Shown here piece by piece: positions 42,733-51,488 of a stretch of 64,000 nt of DNA (positions are counted from its first letter, which is position 1; each line of letters begins with the position of its first letter). The notes under the pieces are model-generated. The model was not told the DNA's origin. It saw only the letters and a program-made list of their open reading frames with translations, and made no database searches. The translations under genes were made by a program, and so were the position numbers. This DNA comes from Polyangiaceae bacterium (lineage in GTDB: Bacteria; Myxococcota_A; Polyangia; Polyangiales; Polyangiaceae), in contig JADLEQ010000022.1 of the NCBI GenBank assembly GCA_020846005.1, forward strand, positions 42,360 through 106,359, read 5' to 3'.

Positions 42733-42957
42733 ATGGCCCGCAGCGACATCACTGGCAAGCGCCGCATGAAGGCGCACAACGTCTCTCATTCCAACATCAA
42801 GACGAAGCGCTGGCAGCACGTCAACGTGCAGCGGCGTCGCCTCTGGGTGCCGGAGCTCGGGCGGCGGGTGACGCTCGACCTCACGACGAGCGATCTTCGA
42901 ACGATCGACAAGATCGGGCTGCTCGCGTTCGCGCGGCGTCACGGCGTGCAGCTCTGA
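42733..42957 (+). CDS. rpmB: 50S ribosomal protein L28
   Basis: 74-aa L28. ITGKRRMKAHNVSHSNIKTKRWQHVNVQRRRLWVPELGRRVTLDLTTSDLRTIDKIGLLAFARRHGVQL is the family pattern (TGK, SHSNxKTKRxxxxN). The zinc-binding cysteines seen in some L28 paralogues are absent (the C-minus form). ATG at 42733. Stands alone, without rpmG nearby. Confidence 0.96.
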   Translation: MARSDITGKRRMKAHNVSHSNIKTKRWQHVNVQRRRLWVPELGRRVTLDLTTSDLRTIDKIGLLAFARRHGVQL

Positions 42958-43004
42958 TCGAAGCCGGCGTCGCGCCGACGCGCGACGCCCCGCTCACCCC
43001 GGCC

Positions 43005-45356
43005 TCACTCCGGGGTGTTCGCGTAGGCCTCGTGGGCGCGGCACGGCTGCCCGCGGAGCGAGGGACACGGCGGCAGTGGCGTCGGGGCGGCCGCGCCACC
43101 GACGAGGGAGAGCGCGACGCTCGAGGGGCGCGCGAGCTCTTGGCCGATCGAGTGCCGCGTGGACGCGGGCACGTCCGCGACCGCGAAGCGCCACTCCGCG
43201 CGGCTCTCCCCGGGCGCGTCGACCGTCACCCGTAGCCTGGATCCCGCCCGCAAGACGTGGGCGAAGGCGGGGACGCCGACCCGCACCTCGACCCACTCCC
43301 CGGGGACGAGCGCGCTCACGTCCGAGGCGAGGTGCGTGTGGGCGGGCCAGAGCTCGGATGCGCCCGCGGCGAGCGCGCGCTGGCTCGCCCGGAGCCAGCC
43401 GGACTGGATGTACATCTCGTTGCCGTCCGGCCGGATCTCGGACAGCGTGACCTCGAGATCCGCCTCCGTGTGGGTCGAGCGAACCCAGAGGTCGACGCTC
43501 GCCGAGCCGAAGGCGATCAGCTCCTCGGAGAGCGGCGCGGTCTCCCAGATCGCCGCCGCGCCGGCCACCGGACGCGGCCAGTCGTACGCCGGGAGCGGAT
43601 CCCAAATGCCGCCGCCGGGCGCGAGGATCCCGCGATCGGCAGCCGTGAGGTCGGGCGTGAACGCGACCGCCGGAGCCGCGCCCGCGGGCGGAGTGTCCCC
43701 GAGGATGCCACCTTCCGTGAAGTACCAGCGCCGCGGGGTCGTCTGGGTCGGGGGGAACTGCTCGTAGGATCGCTCGAACGTGGGCGCTGGCGCGCCGGGA
43801 TCGGTCGCGCCGCCACCGTTCTCGTACAGCACGCGGATCCGAGGCTCGGCCTTCCACGCGGCGAGCGCCTCGGCGTGGGTCGCGTACGACGCGAACCGAT
43901 CGGGCGGCAGCGGCACCGAAGCGCCGAAGATCTTCGAGACGAGCGCCGGCGCCAGCACGCGCACCGCCGGAGGGAGCACCGGAACCCGCTGCGCGACGAA
44001 GAGCTCGAGGAACGCATGCCACTCGACCAGGAGCGCAGGGGCGAAGCCGTCGACGTGCACGCCGTTGTAGACCGTGAAGCGCGCCGAGTCCGCCCCGCTG
44101 AACCGGCTCAGCAACGTGAAGAAGTACGGCCCGGTCTGCTCGTCTTGGAACGCGCTGCCGAAGAACACCGGCACCTCGATCCGATCGACGAACGTCTCCG
44201 GGTTGACGGGATCGCCCACCTCTGCGGAGTAGAACGGGTTGTCGTAGGCCTTCTGCAGGATGTCGACCTTCTGCCCGTGGAGGAGCTGGTTCTCCTCGCA
44301 GACGGTGTCCCCCGCGTCGACGCGCGCCTGCTCCCACCCCTGCGCGTACGGGCTCGCCTTGGAGAGCACGCCGTCCGCCCACGAGAGCGCGAAGCCGTCG
44401 TTCAGGATCCCGCCGGGCACCAGCGTGGTGAACGTGTTGCCGATCACGCTGAGCGGCGTGATGGCCGCGAGCCCCGGCGGGTGCATCTTGGCGACGAACA
44501 TCTGGCTGATGCCGGGGTAGCTCAGGCCCGTCATCCCGACCTTGCCGTGGAGCACCCACGGCTGCGCGGCCACGACCTCGATCGCGTCGTAGCCATCGGT
44601 GAGCTGCAGGTCCTCGAAGAAGTCGTACGCTCCGCCGGAGCAGCCCGTCCCCCGCATGTTCACCCCGACCGTCGCGTAACCCATGACTGCCGCGACGAGC
44701 GCGCTGCCGTCGGCGGGCGCGTCACAGAGGACCGGGAGCGAGCCACAGAGGCCAGACATGCCTTCCATCGGCTCGCCCGGCCGGGCCGGGTCGTAGCCCG
44801 AGTAGTTGACGACCGTGGGGTACGGCCCGTCCTCGATCGGCCCGGGGAGCGTCACGTACACCGCGAGCTTCGTGCCGTCTCGCGTCGTGAGGTAGCCGGA
44901 CCCCGCGGAGAGCGCCTGCGACTCGTAGAAGCTCCGAGGGCGCTCGCTCGCAGCAAGGTCCCAGACCTCGATCGGCCCCGAGCGCTCGGCAGCGCTCGCC
45001 GTGCGCACGCGATAGCCGGAGCCCGGCGGCACCTTGCGGAAGACGAGGCTGCCGAGGTCGTCCGTGTCACCGCTCGCCACCACCACCCCGCTCTCCGAGA
45101 CGAGCTCGAGCCCGGTCGCAGGGGCCGCCTTCCACACGTGCACCTGCTCGACGCTCCCGCGCACGGAGAACGTCGCGTTGCCCGGATCGACCGCGCCGCC
45201 TGCGCCACCCGCACCGCTCGCGCCGGCCGCGCCGCTCGCGCCGCCGCTGCCGGACGCGCCGGCCGCGCCGCCGCTCGAAGCGACGCTGCCCACGGGCTCG
45301 TCGGTGCCGCAGGCGGCCAGCGCAAGACAGAACAGCGACGCGAAGGCGACTCTCAT
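43005..45356 (-). CDS. Secreted CocE/NonD-type hydrolase lipoprotein
   Basis: 783-aa lipoprotein with a signal ending CLALAACG (lipobox C16) and a Gly/Ser/Ala spacer of repeated GGAGGA units. The hydrolase starts near GYLTTRDGTKLAVYVTLPGPIEDGPYPTVVNYSGYD, with MTGLSYPGISQMFVAKM as the nucleophile region (GLSYPG; family GxSYxG). The C-terminal galactose-binding-like domain includes VDLWVRSTHTEADLEVTLSEIRPDGNEMYIQSGWLRAS. The family hydrolyses esters or X-Pro peptides. ATG at 45356 is chosen because it starts the signal peptide. Likely outer-membrane, surface-exposed. Confidence 0.92.
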   Translation of the reverse strand: MRVAFASLFCLALAACGTDEPVGSVASSGGAAGASGSGGASGAAGASGAGGAGGAVDPGNATFSVRGSVEQVHVWKAAPATGLELVSESGVVVASGDTDDLGSLVFRKVPPGSGYRVRTASAAERSGPIEVWDLAASERPRSFYESQALSAGSGYLTTRDGTKLAVYVTLPGPIEDGPYPTVVNYSGYDPARPGEPMEGMSGLCGSLPVLCDAPADGSALVAAVMGYATVGVNMRGTGCSGGAYDFFEDLQLTDGYDAIEVVAAQPWVLHGKVGMTGLSYPGISQMFVAKMHPPGLAAITPLSVIGNTFTTLVPGGILNDGFALSWADGVLSKASPYAQGWEQARVDAGDTVCEENQLLHGQKVDILQKAYDNPFYSAEVGDPVNPETFVDRIEVPVFFGSAFQDEQTGPYFFTLLSRFSGADSARFTVYNGVHVDGFAPALLVEWHAFLELFVAQRVPVLPPAVRVLAPALVSKIFGASVPLPPDRFASYATHAEALAAWKAEPRIRVLYENGGGATDPGAPAPTFERSYEQFPPTQTTPRRWYFTEGGILGDTPPAGAAPAVAFTPDLTAADRGILAPGGGIWDPLPAYDWPRPVAGAAAIWETAPLSEELIAFGSASVDLWVRSTHTEADLEVTLSEIRPDGNEMYIQSGWLRASQRALAAGASELWPAHTHLASDVSALVPGEWVEVRVGVPAFAHVLRAGSRLRVTVDAPGESRAEWRFAVADVPASTRHSIGQELARPSSVALSLVGGAAAPTPLPPCPSLRGQPCRAHEAYANTPE

Positions 45357-45394
45357 GCGCGCAGTGTCGCTCGAAACGACATCGCGCGCCAGAA

Positions 45395-46929
45395 TCAACG
45401 ACGTCCGAACCAGCGCGCGAACAGATCCGTGCTCGCCGTGACGGCCACGAAGACGTCGCGCCTCACCTCGCGCTGGGTGACCGGCTCCGCGGGCGTGCCG
45501 TCCTCGGCGGGCGCCGCGATGCTCCCGACGGTGGGCGCGATGAGCTTCTCCCGCTCGTACCAACGGAGCCCCGCGGAGACGTCGACGAACTGCACTGGAT
45601 CGATCGACAGGCCGGCGTAGCCGCTCGAGAACGGTTGGGCGACGCTCGCGCCCACCACGGGGCGAGGGAGGAGGAAGCGCCAGTCGAAGACGCGATCGTC
45701 GAGATACCGGCGCCCCCAGACGTACGCGCTCACCGCCACCATGCCGTCGAAGTTGAGGCCATCCCGCGTCCGCACCACCCGCGTCCGGATCTGGGGCGAC
45801 TCCGAGGTGTTGCGGACGCCCAGCCCGTACTCCTGGGTGTTGCGGAACGTGAACGTGGGCCCGAACCCGACATCGAAGAGGATCGGCCGGAGCGCGACGA
45901 TCTGCGGCGACGCGAAGGTCTGCTTCGCGCCGCGCATCGGCCGCCCGCGCACGAGCGGGACCTTCGTGATCCTCACCGTCACGTCCTCACCCGCCGCGAG
46001 CGAGCGGCGGACCGTGGACGGCGCCGCGGCGAGCAGCGCGACCGCGCGCGTCACCTCCGTCTCGATCCGGACGAGCTCGCGCTCGCCGGCGCGCGCCTCG
46101 TCGTCGAGGGCCAGGGCCGTCTGGCGGATCTCCAGCCCGCGGTGGGCGCTCGTCAGGCGGCGCTCCGCCTCCGAGAGCCGGCTCCTCGCCCCGTTCGCCG
46201 CCTGCGTGGCCCGCTCCGCGGCGGCCACCACGTCCTCGGGCGGCTTGCGCCCGCCGGTGCGCGCCGCGGCGAGCCGCTCCGACGCCTGGCGCTCCTCCCG
46301 CTCCGCGTCGAGGACGCCCTGACGCGCGAGCGCCAGCTCGCCCGCCGCGACCTCGGGCGGCGGCGCGCTCTGGGCCGCCGCGCGCGCCGCCGAGACGGCC
46401 GCGCGGGCGCGGACGATGGCCGCCATCCACTCGTCGCCGTGGGCGCCGAGTTGCTCGTTGGCGAGCTCGACGCGGGCACGTTGCGACGCCACGTCGGGGG
46501 TCGTGCGGCAACCCCGCCACACGTCGTCGACCGACGCGTCACGCCGCGCGGCCGCCAGGGCGGCCGCGACGGCCTCGCGCGCCTCCTTCAGCCCGGCGGC
46601 GGCCGCTTCGGCCGTGTCGTACGTCACGGCGGCGATCGGCGCCGCCGCCTTCGTCGGCGCCGGGCGGCGCGCGGGGACGGTCGACGCCTCTGCGCGGAGG
46701 TTGGTCGAGTAGGCGTAGCAGAGGGGGTTCGTCCCCTTCAGCTGCAGCTCGACGACGGAGTCCCCGTGGAGCGCGGTGTCGCCGTCGACCTCGACGCGCG
46801 CGGCATCGCCATCGGTGAAGGTCACGACCCGGACGGGGCGCTCGTCCGGATCGGCGAGCGCGCCCGCGGTGGAGGTGGTGAGGATCGCTAGCGCGGCGGC
46901 CGCGATGAGGTGCGAGGATCGATGGTTCA

Positions 46930-46930
<1 letters not shown>
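45395..46930 (-). CDS. Envelope protein: coiled coil plus predicted beta-barrel domain
   Basis: 511-aa protein with a cleavable signal (IAAAALAILTTSTAGALA). Then a short N-domain (FTDGDAARVEVDGDTALHGDSVVELQLKGTNPLCYAYS), a long Ala/Arg/Glu coiled coil at about 125-300, and a C-terminal region of alternating strands (ILFDVGFGPTFTFRNTQEYGLGVRN, VGASVAQPFSSGYAGLSIDPVQFVDVSAGLRWYERE) that reads like a small outer-membrane barrel. It ends in WFGRR. ATG at 46930 shares a base with the upstream lipoprotein stop (TGATG). Not a recognised family. Confidence 0.75.
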
Positions 46931-47598
<668 letters not shown>

Positions 47599-47785
47599 GC
47601 GACCAAGCCTCCGCGAGCCACGGGGCTCGACGGCGCAACCATCCCCGCCCGCGCGCCGATCTGTCAACGAGGGAAGGCCACAGGCCGCCCGTCCGGCAGC
47701 GTAAGGGCTCCGGCAGGTTCCATCCGGGTCACAAGATTGCCGTTCGGCGGCCCCCCGCTGGGATCGCCGGGTGGCCAAGCCCGGC

Positions 47786-48259
47786 TCACCGAGCGCGAGC
47801 GAGTTTGTTCAGTTCGTCCTGAGCGATGTACAGCGCGACCCACATCGTGACCCCGACGACCAGCGTCGCGATGCCCAGGATGAGGACCGTCTGTGACTGA
47901 TCGGCGTGCGTGGGCTCGCGCACCTTCAGGAACTCGTGCGCCTTCTGCGCGATGCGGTAGTCGAGGAAGATGCCCCAGAGGCCGCACGTGACCAGGAGCA
48001 GGACGAGATCGAGCGTGGGGTTGATCGTGGTGTCCCCGGTCGCGTCTCGCAGCTCACCGCTCGTCACGTAGTGCCAGTAGATCGCGTAGAGCCCACAGGT
48101 AACGAACGTGAGGACGAGCACCATCACCGGGCTCCGCTCCTGGATCCGGCCGGGCGTGAGCTGGGGGCCCGGCCCGCCGAAGCCGCCTGGAGGGCCATAC
48201 GCGGGTGGCGGACCGTACGCGGGCGGAGGGCCGCCGAAACCAGGAGGGCTCGGGTTCAT
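47786..48259 (-). CDS. DUF4234-like small membrane protein
   Basis: 157-aa protein. N-terminal Gly/Pro/Tyr repeats (PPPAYGPPPAYGPPGG), then four hydrophobic segments: SPVMVLVLTFVTCGLYAIYWHYVTSGELRDATG, NPTLDLVLLLVTCGLWGIFLDYRIAQKAHEF, and SQTVLILGIATLVVGVTMWVALYIAQDELNKL. The T-C-G-L/I-Y-x2-Y-W pattern is the DUF4234 mark. Function unknown. ATG at 48259, divergent from the esterase gene (81 bp between starts). Confidence 0.85.
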   Translation of the reverse strand: MNPSPPGFGGPPPAYGPPPAYGPPGGFGGPGPQLTPGRIQERSPVMVLVLTFVTCGLYAIYWHYVTSGELRDATGDTTINPTLDLVLLLVTCGLWGIFLDYRIAQKAHEFLKVREPTHADQSQTVLILGIATLVVGVTMWVALYIAQDELNKLARAR

Positions 48260-48340
48260 GATCCACGAGGCTACCACGCCCGCACCGGCGAGCGGAGCCT
48301 CCGCTGGTCGACCCACGCGCGCCGCGGTACGCTCTCGCAG

Positions 48341-49435
48341 ATGACACACCGAGGGCGACCGTGGTCCTGGGGGGTCGCGCTCCTCGCGTGCGCTTGCGGC
48401 TCGGGGGGCGAGGAGCCGGCCGGGTTCAGCGGAGCCGGAGGCGCCGGAGGGGCGGACGCCGGCGACGCGAGCCAGCCGGTCGACGCTGGGTTCGATTGGC
48501 CGGACGCGCCGCCGGCGGGCGACGGCTCACCGGGGCCCTCTCCCGGGTTCGACGCGAGCGCCGATGGGCCCGCGATCATCACCTGCGCGGGCAAGTCCGG
48601 CGCGCGCGGGCGCCACGACCTGCGGGTGCAGACGACGGGCCTGCCGCGCTCGAGCCTGCTCGTGGTGCCGGACTCCTACGACCCCGCTCGCGGCGCCCCG
48701 CTCGTGCTGAACTTCCACGGGTTCTCCTCGGCGGGCTGGCAGCAAGAGATCCTCACCGGGATGTCGTCCCAGGCCGCGGCGCGCGGCGTGCTCGTCGCCT
48801 ACCCGGAGGGCATCGCCACCAGTTGGAACGCCGGCGACTGCTGCGGCACGGCGTGGATCGACGCGGTGGACGACGTGGGCTACGTGCGCACGCTCATCGA
48901 TCGCATCGCCGAGGAGTGGTGCGTCGATCCACGACGCGTCTACGCGACGGGCTTCAGCAACGGCGGCTTCCTATCCCACCGCCTCGCCTGCGAGCTCTCT
49001 GACCGGATCGCCGCGATCGCGCCGGTGTCCGGCGTGATCGGCATCGACCCGGCCGGGTGCGTCCCCGCGCGCCCGATCCCAGTCCTCCACATCCACGGCA
49101 CCTCGGATCCCCTCGTGCCGTATGGGGGTGGGACTCCCGTCCTCCCCCAGCTCGGCGTCGGGCTGGTGTTCCGCTCCGTGGCCGACACCGCGAAGCACTG
49201 GCGGACCCGGAACGGCTGCAGCGGCTCGGAGGTCGAGTTCTACGCCCACGGCGACACCGCGTGCGTCGAGTGGCCCGACTGCAGCGGAGGCGTTCGCACC
49301 GCGCTCTGCACGGTGGAAGGCGGCGGGCACACCTGGCCGAGCGGGCTCCCCATCCCGATGGGCAAGACGACGAAGGATCTCGACGCGACCGCCGCGATCC
49401 TCGATTTCTTCCTGTCGCAGCCGATGCCGGATTGA
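48341..49435 (+). CDS. Secreted PHB-depolymerase-like esterase lipoprotein
   Basis: 364-aa lipoprotein with a signal ending LLACACG (lipobox) and a Gly/Ala/Asp spacer. The esterase (LpqC/PHB-depolymerase type) has LVVPDSYDPARGAPLVLNFHGFSSAGWQQEILTGMSSQAAARGVLVAYPEG, the nucleophile in VYATGFSNGGFLSHRLACELS (GFSNGG), VLHIHGTSDPLVPYGGG for the acidic residue and the His in VEGGGHTWPSG. Three disulfide-like Cys pairs (GDCCGTAW, NGCSGSEVEF, EWPDCSGG). Probably extracellular; the polymer is unknown. ATG at 48341. Confidence 0.93.
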   Translation: MTHRGRPWSWGVALLACACGSGGEEPAGFSGAGGAGGADAGDASQPVDAGFDWPDAPPAGDGSPGPSPGFDASADGPAIITCAGKSGARGRHDLRVQTTGLPRSSLLVVPDSYDPARGAPLVLNFHGFSSAGWQQEILTGMSSQAAARGVLVAYPEGIATSWNAGDCCGTAWIDAVDDVGYVRTLIDRIAEEWCVDPRRVYATGFSNGGFLSHRLACELSDRIAAIAPVSGVIGIDPAGCVPARPIPVLHIHGTSDPLVPYGGGTPVLPQLGVGLVFRSVADTAKHWRTRNGCSGSEVEFYAHGDTACVEWPDCSGGVRTALCTVEGGGHTWPSGLPIPMGKTTKDLDATAAILDFFLSQPMPD

Positions 49436-49493
49436 GCGGCGCGCCCGCCGCGCCCGCCGGGGCGCCGCGGCGCCGCAGAGGCATCCCACCGTA

Positions 49494-51488
49494 TCAGCGC
49501 GCGGCGGCGGCGAAGAGGGCGACGCTGACCTCCGGCTCGAGATAGCGGAACCACACCATGCTCGGACGCGCGGGGAAGCGCGCGTCACGCAGCGGCTGGA
49601 GCGTGAGGCGGCGCTCGAGCTCGGCGCAGGCTGCGCTCCCCTCGGGCGTCGAGCAGAGGCTGGAGCGCAGATAGAAGAGCTCACCCGACCCGGGCAGCCC
49701 TTGCTCCGGACCGGCCGTCATCACGTGGCTCCGCGCGCCGCCGGTCGCGGCGCCGTGCAGGGACAGAAAGAGCACGCGCTGGCCGGCGCGGCCGAGGTAC
49801 ACCACGCGAGCCCGCGACGGGAGCTCCCGCCGGATCGAGCGCACCCACTCCGCCTCCAGCACGTCCGTCGGGAGCTCGCGCGCCGGCCTGAGGCTCCACG
49901 CGCCCGACGCGACGCCGGCGAGCGCCAGCGCGCCGGGCGCCAGCCACGGCCGCCGCAGCCACCGCCACCGGACGCGCGCGAGGGCGACGGCGAGCGCGGC
50001 GACCACGACCAGGTGCGGCAGGAACGTCCTCGGCTGGGCCGCGTCCACCCAGGCGGCGGGGGCGCCCACGTACCGCGCGGCCGCGGCGCTGCCGATCGCC
50101 GCCGCCAGCCCGACCACGGCGAGGAGCCGCACCTGCTGAGCGCCGCGCGCGAGCGCGAGCACGAGCCCCGCGCCGCCGACGAACCACGCGCCGCGGATCG
50201 CGAGCGCGGTGACGCTACCGGAGAGCTGCGGCAGCCATTGCGCCCCGGCGCGCCCGCCGAGCACGCTCGTCAAGGTGTCGTGCGCGAACCCGGCCGTGAC
50301 GAGCCCCACCCCGAGCGCCGCCACGAGCGCGGCCACCACGCGGCTGCGCGCGCGACCGCGCCCGGCCAAGACGACCAGCGGCAGGTGCGCCGCGGGCACC
50401 CACGCCACCGGGTGGATCTTCGCCGCGTGCGCCGCCAGCGCGCCGGCCGTGACCACCGCCACCGCGAAGCCCGGCGTCCGCCACCGCGGCCGGGCGCTGC
50501 CCACGGCCAGCGCGGCCGCGGCCAGGAACAGCAGCGAGGTGCACGACCCGAAGTAGCTCTCGCTCTGCGTCGCGCGCGCCAGCCAGGGATCCGCCCCGAC
50601 GAACCCCACGGCGGCCGCCGCGAGCAGGGGCCGCGCGCCGCGCGCCCGACAGGCGACCCACACGCCGAGCAGGGCGAGGGCGCCGAGCGCCGCCTGAGCG
50701 ACGAAGATCCCCGCCTCGGGCTCGCCGGGCACCGCGCGCGCGGGGTACGCGAAGAGCTCCGCCTGCCCCGGCCCATACCCCCCACCCTCAGACCCACCGA
50801 CGACGTAGTCGACCCACAGCGGGCCCTGGCCGTTCTGGTGGAAGAACGTGTGGGGGACGAGCCGCCAGCGCAGCCAGCCGATCGCCGTGACGAGCGCCGC
50901 GACCACGGCCGCCTCTCCCGCGCGCGCGGCGAGGCGCCCGCGCCGACGAGCGGCGACCCCGCCGCCCGCGAGGAGCGCCAGCAGCCCCAGCCCGCCCACC
51001 AGCAACGACGGCGGGACGTGCGCTGGGGGTGGCGCGGAGAGCCTCTCACCGGAATCTGCACCGAGCCAGCGGAACCGCTGCTCGTGCTGGCGCACCCGCT
51101 CGAGGACGCCGGCGACGAGCGCCGGCGGAGGCGGCGCCGAGCCGGGCGCGGTGGCGACGCGGAACTGCTCGCTCTCGGCGAGCGCCTCGACCGCCGCGCT
51201 GCGGTGGTGAAGCACCACGCCGACGCGCGCTCCGGCGCAGTCGTAGGTCGCCTCGATCCGGACCTTCTCGGCGTCCGCCGACACCAGCCGGCAGCCGCCG
51301 ACGTCCGGCTGCCCGGCGCCGACCAGGGCGCCGAGGACGGCGTCCTGCCCCGGAGGGATGACGGGCGACGCGGAGGCGACCCGGACGACCGCGAGGACGA
51401 CCGCCGCGAGCAGCGCCATCCTCCCGATCGCCCGAGCCCGCCGGGGCCCGCCGCGCGGCCGCCGCGCCCCGGCGAGGCGGCCGCTCAC
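49494..51488 (-). CDS. Multi-pass membrane protein, glycosyltransferase-like
   Basis: 664-aa membrane protein with about ten hydrophobic segments in the middle and a soluble C-terminal end (RSIRRELPSRARVVYLGRAGQRVLFLSLHG...). A small periplasmic-like domain (residues about 40-140, with a Cys pair) precedes the membrane part. The arrangement recalls PMT/ArnT-type or DUF2723 membrane glycosyltransferases, but no DxD or DE motif could be fixed. GTG at 51488 overlaps the glnS stop (GTGA); ATG at 51419 is an alternative. Coupled to glnS. Confidence 0.7.
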   Translation of the reverse strand: MSGRLAGARRPRGGPRRARAIGRMALLAAVVLAVVRVASASPVIPPGQDAVLGALVGAGQPDVGGCRLVSADAEKVRIEATYDCAGARVGVVLHHRSAAVEALAESEQFRVATAPGSAPPPPALVAGVLERVRQHEQRFRWLGADSGERLSAPPPAHVPPSLLVGGLGLLALLAGGGVAARRRGRLAARAGEAAVVAALVTAIGWLRWRLVPHTFFHQNGQGPLWVDYVVGGSEGGGYGPGQAELFAYPARAVPGEPEAGIFVAQAALGALALLGVWVACRARGARPLLAAAAVGFVGADPWLARATQSESYFGSCTSLLFLAAAALAVGSARPRWRTPGFAVAVVTAGALAAHAAKIHPVAWVPAAHLPLVVLAGRGRARSRVVAALVAALGVGLVTAGFAHDTLTSVLGGRAGAQWLPQLSGSVTALAIRGAWFVGGAGLVLALARGAQQVRLLAVVGLAAAIGSAAAARYVGAPAAWVDAAQPRTFLPHLVVVAALAVALARVRWRWLRRPWLAPGALALAGVASGAWSLRPARELPTDVLEAEWVRSIRRELPSRARVVYLGRAGQRVLFLSLHGAATGGARSHVMTAGPEQGLPGSGELFYLRSSLCSTPEGSAACAELERRLTLQPLRDARFPARPSMVWFRYLEPEVSVALFAAAAR

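Noticed and set aside
43257..45620. 787-codon plus-strand frame over the hydrolase gene
   Set aside because: Arg/His-rich shadow of the CocE-type hydrolase on the minus strand.
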